A stretch of 36,555 nucleotides of DNA, from the NCBI GenBank assembly GCA_937898885.1, contig CALDKD010000038.1:1-36555 (forward strand), written 5' to 3'. The notes below the pieces were generated by a model. That model was not told the origin of the DNA and made no database searches. It worked only from the letters and a program-made list of their open reading frames with translations. Every line of letters starts with the position of its first letter. The stretch's first letter is position 1. Source of the stretch: an uncultured Bacteroidales bacterium (GTDB lineage: Bacteria; Bacteroidota; Bacteroidia; Bacteroidales; Bacteroidaceae). A program made the position numbers and the translations under genes. Shown piece after piece: positions 14,443 to 22,081 of the stretch.

Positions 14443-15135
14443 TTATTGTTTACTAATTTTCTCCAGCACCTCGCTTGTCTCAAGAATCATATTTTTGTCG
14501 TATGTATCGTGACGCACCATTCCAATGCCTTCGCAGTACCAGGTATGAGCCGTAGTCTCACGACTATAGCCAATGGTCTTCTCAACCTTATGCTCAGATA
14601 CGACCACGCAGGGGAATATGCCTGCAGGTGTCGTGACAGTGTCGGTGCCCGTTACCTTGCGCCCGGTCACTGCCATTCTGTACTCAACGCCCCGGGCCGC
14701 TACTGCAGACACAACGTCGGGAAGAATATCTCCGGCACGCATCACGGAAGGCAACGAGGTGACGCACTCACTGTTTGTTATTTCCGCTTTTGGAAATATA
14801 TTTCTGAGTAACGAGAACATTGTCTGAGAGACGTTCATACGGACAGTGCCATCAGACAAAATATCGGATGTCAAACTTACAGGACCGCCATACATCTGTC
14901 TCCCATTGGCTTTCTTAAAATCAGAGTCATATTCTATTCTCCTGGCTCCATCAGGGAGCATTGTCACCCTGTCTATGGTCATAGTATGCCGCCACTTAAC
15001 CTTTCCGTTACCGGCATAACGCCTTATATAATGAAGCTGAGTCCCTTGGTCTGAGCAGATATACCCTTGAGCCAAAGTCATCGTTGGCGATACCAGCATC
15101 AGAAGAGCAAGGACTATAAAGGTATTACGACGCAT
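14443..15135 (-). CDS. Secreted TapB/DUF3108-like protein
   Basis: 230 residues from the ATG at 15133-15135; the frame extends upstream into the ABC gene but only this start gives a signal peptide (about 1-23, ending LAQG). The mature part is predicted mostly beta: alternating D-R-V-T-M-L-P-D-G, TPAGIFPCVVV and a late G-I-G-M-V-R motif preceded by TWYCEGI, as in TapB/DUF3108 proteins of Bacteroidetes, whose role is unknown. There is no lipobox. It lies 13 nt after the ABC exporter gene and 10 nt before the dipeptidase gene, so it is co-transcribed with the RiPP-like genes; a periplasmic partner role is only inference. Confidence 0.6.
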   Translation of the reverse strand: MRRNTFIVLALLMLVSPTMTLAQGYICSDQGTQLHYIRRYAGNGKVKWRHTMTIDRVTMLPDGARRIEYDSDFKKANGRQMYGGPVSLTSDILSDGTVRMNVSQTMFSLLRNIFPKAEITNSECVTSLPSVMRAGDILPDVVSAVAARGVEYRMAVTGRKVTGTDTVTTPAGIFPCVVVSEHKVEKTIGYSRETTAHTWYCEGIGMVRHDTYDKNMILETSEVLEKISKQ

Positions 15136-15148
15136 CTCACGTTTGATG

Positions 15149-16789
15149 TTAAAGGCGTAATACAATATCAGCCCATTCAGAGACAGCCTCACGATGAGAC
15201 ACGAACAATACAGTCCTGACTCCACGGCAACGGCTGTGGAGATTCGCCAGAACCGCGCGCTCGGTAGCAGAATCAAGGGCCGATGTGGATTCATCAAGAA
15301 TAAGGATACTGCCGGGATGAAGCAGTGCCCTGGCTATGGCAATCCTTTGAGACTGTCCCTCGCTCAGACCGGTTCCCTCCTCCCCGCACAAAGTGTCCAG
15401 TCCGTCCGGAAGTTCCAGGACAAAACCCGCCTCTGCGGTTTTCAGGGCCTCTGTCATCTCAGCATCAGTGGCATCAGGACAAGCCATCAGGAAATTCTGC
15501 CTCACAGTTCCGCTCATAAGACTGTTTCCCTGCGGAACATACATAAAGTTGCAACGTGTATCTGCCGACACCGGAATCCTGTCACCATTTTCATTATATA
15601 GGCTGATTGCGCCATTCTCGGGATGCAACAATGACAGGATCAGACGCATCAGCGTACTCTTACCCGCACCGGTCTCACCCATTATAGCCGTAATGGAACC
15701 TGGCTTGAAATCAAATGAGAATGAGTCCAGGACTCTCTTCTCCTGCTGTGGATAGCGGTATGTCACGTTATCGACAGAGATACCGGGAACTCCCGATATG
15801 TACGAGGGGTTTCCATAGCTTTCCTGAGCGAGTCCGGTCAGCTCCAGGACACGGTCAACAGAGGTAAGTGCGTGTATGAATGCAGGAACGTGCCTGCTAA
15901 GATTTGATATAGGAGTCTGAACACGTCCTACCAGTTGAAGGAATGCCGTCATTCCGCCGAATGTCACCGCGCCGGAGCGTATTCCGAATATGCCCCACAG
16001 GAATGCTGATGCGTAACCGGCGGCAAAGCCCAGTGACATAAAGCCTCTGGATATCAGACCGCAGCGCAGGCGTCTGGTGGTAAGCCCGACCACCTCCTCC
16101 TGACTACGGCTCATTCTTTCCAACACGTTCCCCACTCCGCTCAAGGTAAGCGCCACAACCCGATGCAGTATATTCTCCTGAATGAATCCCTGAACCTCAC
16201 TCTCTTTCTGTCGTATCGCCTGCGTCAGTCTCCTTATTGTCTTGAAATAGAGTTTACTGCAAAGCACAGCCACACACATCAGCCCGACCAGAAGCCACAT
16301 AAGTCCGGGTGAAAGGGACAAAAGATACAGCGACGATGCAATGAGATACATCAGTGTGATGATGATATCAGGAAAGCGCGAGCATATCAGATCCACCACC
16401 ACCTGAATATCCTCCTCCATACGGTTTACCATATCCCCGCTGTGAAAAGCCTCACGGCCATCCCACCGGCTTCTCATAACACGCTCAAAAACCATCGAGC
16501 GCATTTCCGAGGTAGCGCGGACCGTTATTACACCCTCATAATACGATGCGAACAGATTAGTGCCGAACTGCACCAGCATCACTCCTATCAGAGTCGCCAC
16601 ATAGACAGGCAGCGAGGCATCGGAATCACCGCTTGCTATATCAACCAGCGACTTGCTCAGCCATACGAAAAGCAAGGAGGCGGCAATATTAAGCATACCG
16701 GTAAGACAACGTATGATGATACGCCACGAGTCAGGCCTGGCCAGCTGCCACAACCCCGTCATACTTTTCTTAAAGCTGCCCTGTTCCAT
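15149..16789 (-). CDS. ABC exporter, fused permease-ATPase (MsbA/LagD-like without C39 domain)
   Basis: 546 residues, slightly shorter than the usual 570-600. Transmembrane domain about 20-310 with around six helices; nucleotide-binding domain 335-546 with Walker A GETGAGKST (371-379), Q-loop VPQGNS, signature LSEGQSQRIAIAR (475-487; LSGGQ altered to LSEGQ), Walker B ILILDE and switch His in VSHRE. It ends about 10 residues after the switch His, lacking the usual C-terminal helix. As a half transporter it should form a homodimer. There is no peptidase C39 domain, but an S24/S26 peptidase is encoded two genes upstream. With PqqD 11 nt upstream it is the likely exporter of a modified peptide or similar product. 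Confidence 0.9.
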   Translation of the reverse strand: MEQGSFKKSMTGLWQLARPDSWRIIIRCLTGMLNIAASLLFVWLSKSLVDIASGDSDASLPVYVATLIGVMLVQFGTNLFASYYEGVITVRATSEMRSMVFERVMRSRWDGREAFHSGDMVNRMEEDIQVVVDLICSRFPDIIITLMYLIASSLYLLSLSPGLMWLLVGLMCVAVLCSKLYFKTIRRLTQAIRQKESEVQGFIQENILHRVVALTLSGVGNVLERMSRSQEEVVGLTTRRLRCGLISRGFMSLGFAAGYASAFLWGIFGIRSGAVTFGGMTAFLQLVGRVQTPISNLSRHVPAFIHALTSVDRVLELTGLAQESYGNPSYISGVPGISVDNVTYRYPQQEKRVLDSFSFDFKPGSITAIMGETGAGKSTLMRLILSLLHPENGAISLYNENGDRIPVSADTRCNFMYVPQGNSLMSGTVRQNFLMACPDATDAEMTEALKTAEAGFVLELPDGLDTLCGEEGTGLSEGQSQRIAIARALLHPGSILILDESTSALDSATERAVLANLHSRCRGVRTVLFVSHREAVSEWADIVLRL

Positions 16790-16800
16790 AAAAGACTACA

Positions 16801-17070
16801 TCAATCGTCAATGAGGCCAGCCTCACGCCACTTCAAGACCAGATTGCAGACATCAGCCGAGGCCACATCCTCAGTGACATCGTACTCCTCCAGCAGGAGA
16901 CTGACCAGCTCACTCTCATTGAAGTCCCTTCCGGATACTTTTTCCCACAAGAAAGCGGCAGTCTGATTCAATGCTATTATCTTGTTGAAATTAACCTGTC
17001 CTGAGCCCTCTGCCGTTACCACATACTCTTTCAAAAGAGACCTCATTTTAAAACCTTCCTTGATTCTCAT
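16801..17070 (-). CDS. PqqD-like RiPP recognition element protein
   Basis: 89 residues, the standard size of a stand-alone PqqD/RRE domain. Typical features: a start like MRIKEGFKMR, a beta-rich N-half (VNFNKIIALNQTAAFLWEKV; L-N-x-T-A-A-F-L-W is the hallmark), then ESELVSLLLEEYDV and a helical end with L-x-W-x-x-A-G-L-I. These winged-helix domains bind leader peptides and deliver precursors to modifying enzymes. It sits 6 nt after the S24/S26 peptidase gene and 11 nt before the ABC exporter. No precursor peptide, radical SAM or cyclase gene is adjacent. Confidence 0.85.
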   Translation of the reverse strand: MRIKEGFKMRSLLKEYVVTAEGSGQVNFNKIIALNQTAAFLWEKVSGRDFNESELVSLLLEEYDVTEDVASADVCNLVLKWREAGLIDD

Positions 17071-17076
17071 ATCTTC

Positions 17077-17529
17077 TCACTTTATTTTCAGTAACTTTCT
17101 ATATATCCACAACAAATATCTTCTTAGAGGCAGCATCCTACGCCAAATCCTCACCTTGCGTATAAAACCCTTGCTCTGACAATCTATATTGCGGCCATTA
17201 TCCTTTATAATAGAGACAGCCGTACCGCACACGCCGCTTATATCACAACTCTCGGTTCCACGTATGTTGCCGTCACCCATAAGCGTGACTGACTCTCCGT
17301 CAATGTCTATTACACGATGAAGCACATACCGGCCATCGGCAAGACGCGCAAGCACAATATCATTTTCCAGCACATTGGCCCTTTTAAGCAGCTCCACGCT
17401 ATCCCGGCTACCTCTTATAAACGGTAGCATGCTGTTGCCCTTTGTCCTTAGAATAACGCTCTTTCCCTCTGCGAGCAGTATGGACACCTCGCCCAGAAGC
17501 ACCTCATTCGGCAGCACCATCGTCTCCAT
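17077..17529 (-). CDS. S24/S26-family (SipW-like) serine peptidase
   Basis: 150 residues. GNSMLPFI (31-38) carries the nucleophile Ser33 in the S-M-x-P box; YVLHRVI (68-74) places His71 where SipW/archaeal-type signal peptidases have His instead of Lys; LMGDGN (83-88) matches the conserved G-D-x-N. So a Ser-His type S26 peptidase is likely. It lacks clear transmembrane segments; the end is very basic and aromatic (RRYLLWIYRKLLKIK), possibly a membrane-surface helix. The start overlaps the HprK-like gene by 26 nt; an alternative ATG three codons in would still overlap. In context it may cut a leader peptide (inference). Confidence 0.8.
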   Translation of the reverse strand: METMVLPNEVLLGEVSILLAEGKSVILRTKGNSMLPFIRGSRDSVELLKRANVLENDIVLARLADGRYVLHRVIDIDGESVTLMGDGNIRGTESCDISGVCGTAVSIIKDNGRNIDCQSKGFIRKVRIWRRMLPLRRYLLWIYRKLLKIK

Positions 17530-18409
17530 ATCTCACACTATTGAAACATACTCTGGCGGCATCACCGTCAGGAAGGCATTTAAGAAGCCAGCAGGGTACG
17601 GAATCTATGACTTTCTCTATGGTACGGTGAATGTCATCGGCCATTCCGCTATTCATCTTCATTCCTGAACAGGATGTATATAATGACGCATAAGACTCCA
17701 GAACGCCCTGACGCTCAATGATATTCTCAGGATATTGCCTGATACGCACAAATCCTCCCACCTTACAGTCACGGTTGACATAGCAGGGAGTCTTTCCGCT
17801 CCAGGGCGAGCCGAAGACACGCACCTCACCATCGTCCATAACCCGGACCACGGGATTGTCATCATTCAACAGAAAACTCTGTGGAATGTTCTCCAGCCAC
17901 ATACGGCTGTGTGTGCTCTTCCCGGTTCCGCTTTTGCCCAGGAAAAGATATCCTCTGCCATCCCTCACAACTACTGAGGCGTGCATCTCAAGAGTTGACA
18001 TTGATGCCGTGCGCAATGCGAACATAAGCATAAGCGCATTGTCAACCGGGAACCTCCCAGCATCACCGGCATCCCATTTGAGAAGCATTCCCCTTGAGAA
18101 ATCGCAGCTGGTCCAAAGCTTATAGATATGATTAGAGCGTGCCGATGGACACATCACAAACAAAAAGCCGCCTGACTGACGCATAATATCAATCCTCGGC
18201 ATATCATCCTCCTCTGGCTCATCGTGATAATACAGCTCTGCCGTCCCATCAGGAAGAGCGTCGCAAATCTCACAATGAAAAGCAAGGTCCGATTCCACGG
18301 AAGCCTCTTGGGCAAAAGGCTTGTAATTCCAGAGAAGACCAGGCTCCAGATATCCATCAGGAGCAGTTAATCTGAAAGAGAAGCCTGCGACACAATAATA
18401 ATTATCCAT
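17504..18409 (-). CDS. HprK/PEPCK-like P-loop kinase
   Basis: 301 residues. The C-terminal half, about 125-300, has the HPr kinase/PEP-carboxykinase fold signature: HAS (143-145) leading into YLFLGKSGTGKSTHSRMWL with P-loop 158-166, then LNDDNPVV (181-188) with the metal-binding Asp pair and FGSPWSGK (199-206). The N-terminal 120 residues are not recognised. No HPr or PTS gene is nearby and the C-terminal HPr-binding signature of true HprK is absent, so it is the type seen in peptide-modification and exopolysaccharide clusters, for example kinases that phosphorylate lasso-peptide precursors. First gene of a six-gene operon; -7 box TAACTTTG lies 51 bp upstream. Confidence 0.8.
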   Translation of the reverse strand: MDNYYCVAGFSFRLTAPDGYLEPGLLWNYKPFAQEASVESDLAFHCEICDALPDGTAELYYHDEPEEDDMPRIDIMRQSGGFLFVMCPSARSNHIYKLWTSCDFSRGMLLKWDAGDAGRFPVDNALMLMFALRTASMSTLEMHASVVVRDGRGYLFLGKSGTGKSTHSRMWLENIPQSFLLNDDNPVVRVMDDGEVRVFGSPWSGKTPCYVNRDCKVGGFVRIRQYPENIIERQGVLESYASLYTSCSGMKMNSGMADDIHRTIEKVIDSVPCWLLKCLPDGDAARVCFNSVRYGDDGAAE

Positions 18410-18459
18410 TTCAACTGTTCAAAATCGCAACCATATCCAATGGTTGACTTACAAACGCC

Positions 18460-18467
18460 CAAAGTTA
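18460..18467 (-). promoter_or_regulatory. -7 promoter element of HprK-like/PqqD operon
   Basis: TAACTTTG on the minus strand matches TAnnTTTG, 50 bp upstream of the kinase ATG. The best -33 candidate is TTTC at 18486-18489, spaced 18 bp, so the promoter is weaker than that of the divergent histone-like gene. Together they occupy the 238-bp intergenic region 18410-18647, which holds no other gene. Confidence 0.55.
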
Positions 18468-18569
18468 ACTATTTTATTGGGATATGAAAGCCTGTGAGGC
18501 ATCTACTCATCACTTTTTGACTGAGCCACAACTTTTTTCCTCATTTTCGCAAAAAAAAGTTTGAAAATC

Positions 18570-18600
18570 TTTGCGTCATTTTGCATTTGTTATAATTTTG
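18570..18600 (+). promoter_or_regulatory. Canonical promoter of histone-H1-like gene
   Basis: TTTG (18570-18573), 19 bp, TAATTTTG (18593-18600): a full match to the Bacteroidetes primary-sigma consensus in an A/T-rich context. Predicted start near 18607, giving a leader of about 40 nt rich in A/T, as expected of a highly expressed gene. Confidence 0.8.
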
Positions 18601-18647
18601 TCGCAGAACAAGTTTTTTATTTATCAATAAACCATTTAAATTGTATT

Positions 18648-18821
18648 ATGGAAGAGATTCTGAAAAAGGCCGCCGAGCTATACGCAGCTTTCGCCGCTGA
18701 TGCAAACTCACAGTTAGAGAAGGGCAACAAGGCCGCAGGCACCCGCGCACGCAAGGCTTCCCTCGAGATTGAGAAACTGATGAAGGAGTTCCGTAAGGTT
18801 TCTTTGACTGCAGCCAAGTAA
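18648..18821 (+). CDS. Histone-H1-like DNA-binding protein (Hc1-type)
   Basis: 57 residues from the ATG at 18648; the frame extends upstream but crosses the promoter. The sequence is helical and basic with the core EKGNKAAGTRARKASLEIEKLMKEFRK, closely matching the 57-60 aa proteins annotated as histone H1 in Bacteroidetes, thought to bind DNA as nucleoid proteins by analogy with chlamydial Hc1. Monocistronic: strong promoter upstream and a strong intrinsic terminator (18847-18877) downstream. No Trp or Cys; Ala, Lys and Glu dominate. Confidence 0.88.
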   Translation: MEEILKKAAELYAAFAADANSQLEKGNKAAGTRARKASLEIEKLMKEFRKVSLTAAK

Positions 18822-18846
18822 TTTGGCCTGACAGCAACGCTATTAT

Positions 18847-18877
18847 AAAAAGAGAAGGTGGTTCACCTTCTCTTTTT
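18847..18877 (+). terminator. Intrinsic terminator after histone-like gene
   Basis: A 14-bp perfect stem (AAAAAGAGAAGGTG / CACCTTCTCTTTTT) with a 3-nt loop and T-run, 25 bp after the stop. The A-run on the other side lets it also work leftward. Confidence 0.9.
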
Positions 18878-18915
18878 GTATTGCCCCATCGCTTCCTCCT
18901 TTCAAAAAAAAAATG

Positions 18916-18923
18916 TATGTTTG
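18916..18923 (+). promoter_or_regulatory. -7 promoter element of DUF4468 operon
   Basis: TATGTTTG matches TAnnTTTG, 17 bp upstream of the ATG at 18941 and downstream of the terminator. No clear -33 TTTG is seen at the right spacing. Confidence 0.5.
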
Positions 18924-18940
18924 CGTCAAAATTACTATTT

Positions 18941-19531
18941 ATGAAAAAACTATATCTTCTACTTCTGGCAAGTGTCATTACAATAATGGCATTCGCACAA
19001 AACGCCAGTGATCCCACGTACGGATATGGCGCAGTCAAGACACAGGATGGTAAGGTGGTCTTTGTCAAGGACAATATTCATTTTCGCACATCAGATATAG
19101 AAGATGTCTATAATTCCATACTGTCCTGGGCAAAAGGAAGATATGTAAAGCCTATCGTACTCTCAGGAAAGATACGCGAGAGTGAGAACGAGAGCATTAC
19201 TATAAAATCAACCGAGCCTTTGACTTTCAAGAAGACCGCAATCATTACCGATGAGGCTAAAATAAGCTACATGCTGACCATACTCTTTAAAGACGGTACT
19301 TGCGAGCTTACTTTCACAGACATCAGCTACACCTACGAGGAGGAGCGCGAGGGAGGTGGAATGAGTTTCACAGCCGAGGAATGGATTACTGACAAGGAAT
19401 CATTTAACAAAAGCGGCTCTAAGATGCTGAAATCCACAGGAAAATTCCGCATCAAGACAATCGACCTTGTCAACTCCATCTCGGAGGAGATTCAAAAGGC
19501 CGCAACCATCTGTTTTGAGAGCGTGGAATGA
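18941..19531 (+). CDS. Secreted DUF4468-domain protein
   Basis: 196 residues from the ATG at 18941, chosen because it opens a clear signal peptide (MKKLYLLLLASV, cleavage near AFAQ-N, residue 20) and follows a -7 box. The mature protein has the DUF4468 layout: a V-x-D-G-K-V-V-F strand, then D-I-E-D-V-Y-N-S-I-L-S-W helix, beta strands, TAEEWITD and a C-terminal K-F-R-I-K-T-I-D-L helix. DUF4468 proteins are common in Bacteroidetes, with a TBP-like predicted fold and no known function. Its stop overlaps the J-domain gene by 4 nt (ATGA). Confidence 0.8.
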   Translation: MKKLYLLLLASVITIMAFAQNASDPTYGYGAVKTQDGKVVFVKDNIHFRTSDIEDVYNSILSWAKGRYVKPIVLSGKIRESENESITIKSTEPLTFKKTAIITDEAKISYMLTILFKDGTCELTFTDISYTYEEEREGGGMSFTAEEWITDKESFNKSGSKMLKSTGKFRIKTIDLVNSISEEIQKAATICFESVE

Positions 19532-19959
19532 TGGCGAGAGACTACTACTCCATATTAGGATTAGACGAAAGCGCGACTGAGAGTGAGATAGAGAGCGCAT
19601 ACAAGAGGCTTTCCGCAGGCTGCTCGCCTGAAAACGGGCATACAGACTCTGAATCAAAAAAGATTTACGATTCCATCACGGAGGCATATCAGGTCCTGTC
19701 GGATATGGACCGCAGGGCCGCATACGATATCCGCGGAGAGGTATCCGGCATAAAACGGCGCAAAGGCAGCGCAGCCGCAACATCTCCTGTAATAAAGGCA
19801 AGGGAGATTCTTAACAAAGTGTTCCTTTGCGGTGCGGCTGTCTCCGCCATCCTGTTTGTGATTTACCTTACAGGATACAGTCCGATGCCATTCTACATTG
19901 TGTGCGGCATCTCTTTATTTTTAAAGGTAACAGAATATCTGTTACGGCTGATTCAATAA
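19528..19959 (+). CDS. J-domain-like membrane protein lacking the HPD motif
   Basis: 143 residues. Residues 4-67 align with a J domain (DYYSILGLDESATESEIESAYKRL... AYQVLSDMDRRAAYD), but the catalytic His-Pro-Asp between helices II and III is replaced by Ser-Pro-Glu (SAGCSPENG). Without HPD it should not stimulate DnaK ATPase, so it may be a J-like scaffold. Residues about 95-140 form two transmembrane helices, so the domain is probably held at the inner membrane. Translationally coupled to the DUF4468 gene (ATGA) and 12 bp before the porin gene, which hints at a role in envelope protein handling (inference). Confidence 0.8.
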   Translation: MMARDYYSILGLDESATESEIESAYKRLSAGCSPENGHTDSESKKIYDSITEAYQVLSDMDRRAAYDIRGEVSGIKRRKGSAAATSPVIKAREILNKVFLCGAAVSAILFVIYLTGYSPMPFYIVCGISLFLKVTEYLLRLIQ

Positions 19960-19971
19960 CAACAATCAGTA

Positions 19972-22074
19972 ATGTCCAGCCTTTTAGCCAAAACCCATAT
20001 CCATACCCTCAAAACCGGCATTGCGGTTTTGGCTTGTTTATTTGTTCTCAATTCCCCGGCAAGCGCCCAAAGACAGTTGTCGCAGAATCAAGACGGTTTT
20101 GAAAGCAATCTATATGAAGGCAACCTGAATGACACACCGACAAGAGACTCCACTGTTGTCCAGCGCGAGGTCCCTAAAGACTTTACGCAATGGAGAATGA
20201 ATCCCAATACCGGACTTATGGATCTCATCAGTCCTGACACTCTCCAATACCTTTTCCAGAACGCGCATAAGACCGAGGGAGAGAGATTCACAAACAGCCA
20301 TTTGGGTAATCTTGGATCGCCCAGGCTCTCTAGGCTTTTCAGAGAGAGGAGCGATTACAGGTTCTTCATCTTTGACGCTCCATTGGACCATTTTATCAAT
20401 AACCCTACAGATTTCAGGTTCACCGACACCAAGACTCCTCATCTGAACCTTACGTATTTCAGCGGAGGAGACAAGCGCAACGGAGATGACCACCTGAAAG
20501 GATATTTTGCCGCCAACTTCGGAAAGAGATTCGGTATTGGCCTGAATATGGATTACATCTATGGACGTGGGCGCTATGCCAATCAGGCCACATCGTTGTT
20601 TGACACCCGCATATACGGATATTATCACGGCGATGTATATAATGCTCACGTCAGTTTCAATACCGATGAGATAAAATTATCAGAGAATGGCGGAATAGAG
20701 AGCGATGATTATATTTCCAGACCAGAGATGATGGCCGAAGGAAAAAAGCAGTACGAGCCGGAGGAGATACCTGTCAAATTCAGCGACAATTGGAACAGCA
20801 TCAGACGAAACCAGTTCATTATCGCGCAAAGCCTCATATTACGCAACACGTACGAGACGACAGACAGTATAGGAGACACCGTCATCACAAGGACCAGACA
20901 CCGCGAGCTTGGCACCGTTGCCAATACCACAGAGTTCGGATTCCTGAAAAGGGAATTCATCTATTACAGGACGCCAGCCAGCCATTATCAGGAATTCTGG
21001 CTCAAAAACGACTCAATTGATCCTTTCCATACATTCTATCTGGACAACACGGTCAGCCTGAATATGAACGAGGGGTTCAGCAAGTGGGCAGTGGCGGGTC
21101 TCAGGCTTTTTGCAAGATACGAGTTACGCAGCTACACGATGTCAGACACGTTACAGGATGCCGCCAGGACTGAGTATCAGAGGCGCGAGAATGAGTTCAA
21201 CATTGTAATTGGAGGCTCAATTCAACGCGAGACGGGAAAGAACCTTAACCTTGGTCTCATGGCTCAGACGGTTCTGGCCGGAAAAGCATTCGGTGATTTT
21301 GACCTGCGTGGCAACATCGACCTCAAATTCAATCTTATGAGACAGGCCGCAGGCCTCACAGCAAGAGTCAGGATGTCAGGTACTACACCAGACTACTATA
21401 TAAGACATTTTCATTCACGTCATTACTGGTGGGATAAGGATCTGGGCAAGGAGATTACAATGCGTGCAGAGGGAGAGGTGCACATAGATAAATGGCGTAC
21501 AAGGCTAATTGCAGGAATATCCAACATCAGCAACTACGCTTATCTGCTTGACAACGGAATCAGGAATGAGTCGGGTCATGTTCTCAACAATATTATTGTG
21601 GATCAGGAGAGTTCCGGCATTCAGGTAATCGATGCCACGCTCTACCAGGATTTCAAGCTTGGACCGCTTCATTGGGACAACAGCGTCACCTGGCAATACT
21701 CCAGCAATCAGACAGCACTGCCGCTTCCAGCACTGAATATCTACACAAATCTTTATCTGAAGTTTCTATATGCCAAGAGACTTCAGATTGAGTTCGGTGC
21801 CGATGCCACCTGGTTTTCAGAGTACTATGCGCCGGATTATTCACCTGCGGCAGGTCTTTTCCACACACAGAACGAGGCAAGCAAGGTTAAAGTCGGCAAC
21901 TATCCTCTTATAGATGTATATCTGAACTGCGTACTGCGTGGAGTGAGATTCTACGTTATGCTCAGCCACGTCAATTCCGGTATGTCAGGTATGGGCGCGC
22001 CATTCTGGGCACCACACTACCCTATGAATCCGCGTATGTTCCGGTTCGGACTCAGTTGGACTTTTTTTGATTGA
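19972..22074 (+). CDS. Putative outer-membrane porin (Porin_10 family)
   Basis: 700 residues. Signal peptide about 1-32, ending SASAQ-like (PASAQ). A periplasmic N-terminal stretch rich in D/T/N (33-130) is followed by repeated beta strands with aromatic girdles (YFAANFGKRFGIGLNMDYIYGRG; RLFARYELRSYTMSD) and a last strand ending in aromatic residues (FRFGLSWTFFD, terminal F-F-D). This matches the large Bacteroidetes 'putative porin' family (PF14121 type). Follows the J-domain gene by 12 bp and precedes the oxidoreductase gene by 7 bp. Substrate unknown. Confidence 0.82.
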   Translation: MSSLLAKTHIHTLKTGIAVLACLFVLNSPASAQRQLSQNQDGFESNLYEGNLNDTPTRDSTVVQREVPKDFTQWRMNPNTGLMDLISPDTLQYLFQNAHKTEGERFTNSHLGNLGSPRLSRLFRERSDYRFFIFDAPLDHFINNPTDFRFTDTKTPHLNLTYFSGGDKRNGDDHLKGYFAANFGKRFGIGLNMDYIYGRGRYANQATSLFDTRIYGYYHGDVYNAHVSFNTDEIKLSENGGIESDDYISRPEMMAEGKKQYEPEEIPVKFSDNWNSIRRNQFIIAQSLILRNTYETTDSIGDTVITRTRHRELGTVANTTEFGFLKREFIYYRTPASHYQEFWLKNDSIDPFHTFYLDNTVSLNMNEGFSKWAVAGLRLFARYELRSYTMSDTLQDAARTEYQRRENEFNIVIGGSIQRETGKNLNLGLMAQTVLAGKAFGDFDLRGNIDLKFNLMRQAAGLTARVRMSGTTPDYYIRHFHSRHYWWDKDLGKEITMRAEGEVHIDKWRTRLIAGISNISNYAYLLDNGIRNESGHVLNNIIVDQESSGIQVIDATLYQDFKLGPLHWDNSVTWQYSSNQTALPLPALNIYTNLYLKFLYAKRLQIEFGADATWFSEYYAPDYSPAAGLFHTQNEASKVKVGNYPLIDVYLNCVLRGVRFYVMLSHVNSGMSGMGAPFWAPHYPMNPRMFRFGLSWTFFD

Positions 22075-22081
22075 CAACATT

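Noticed and set aside
15149..16789. MsbA lipid A flippase
   Set aside because: The context with PqqD, an S24/S26 peptidase and a kinase favours peptide export; sequence alone does not single out lipid A.
18504..18546. A 13-codon minus-strand ORF (MRKKVVAQ...) upstream of the HprK-like gene considered as a RiPP precursor
   Set aside because: Too short, lies upstream of the likely promoter, and has no leader/core character.
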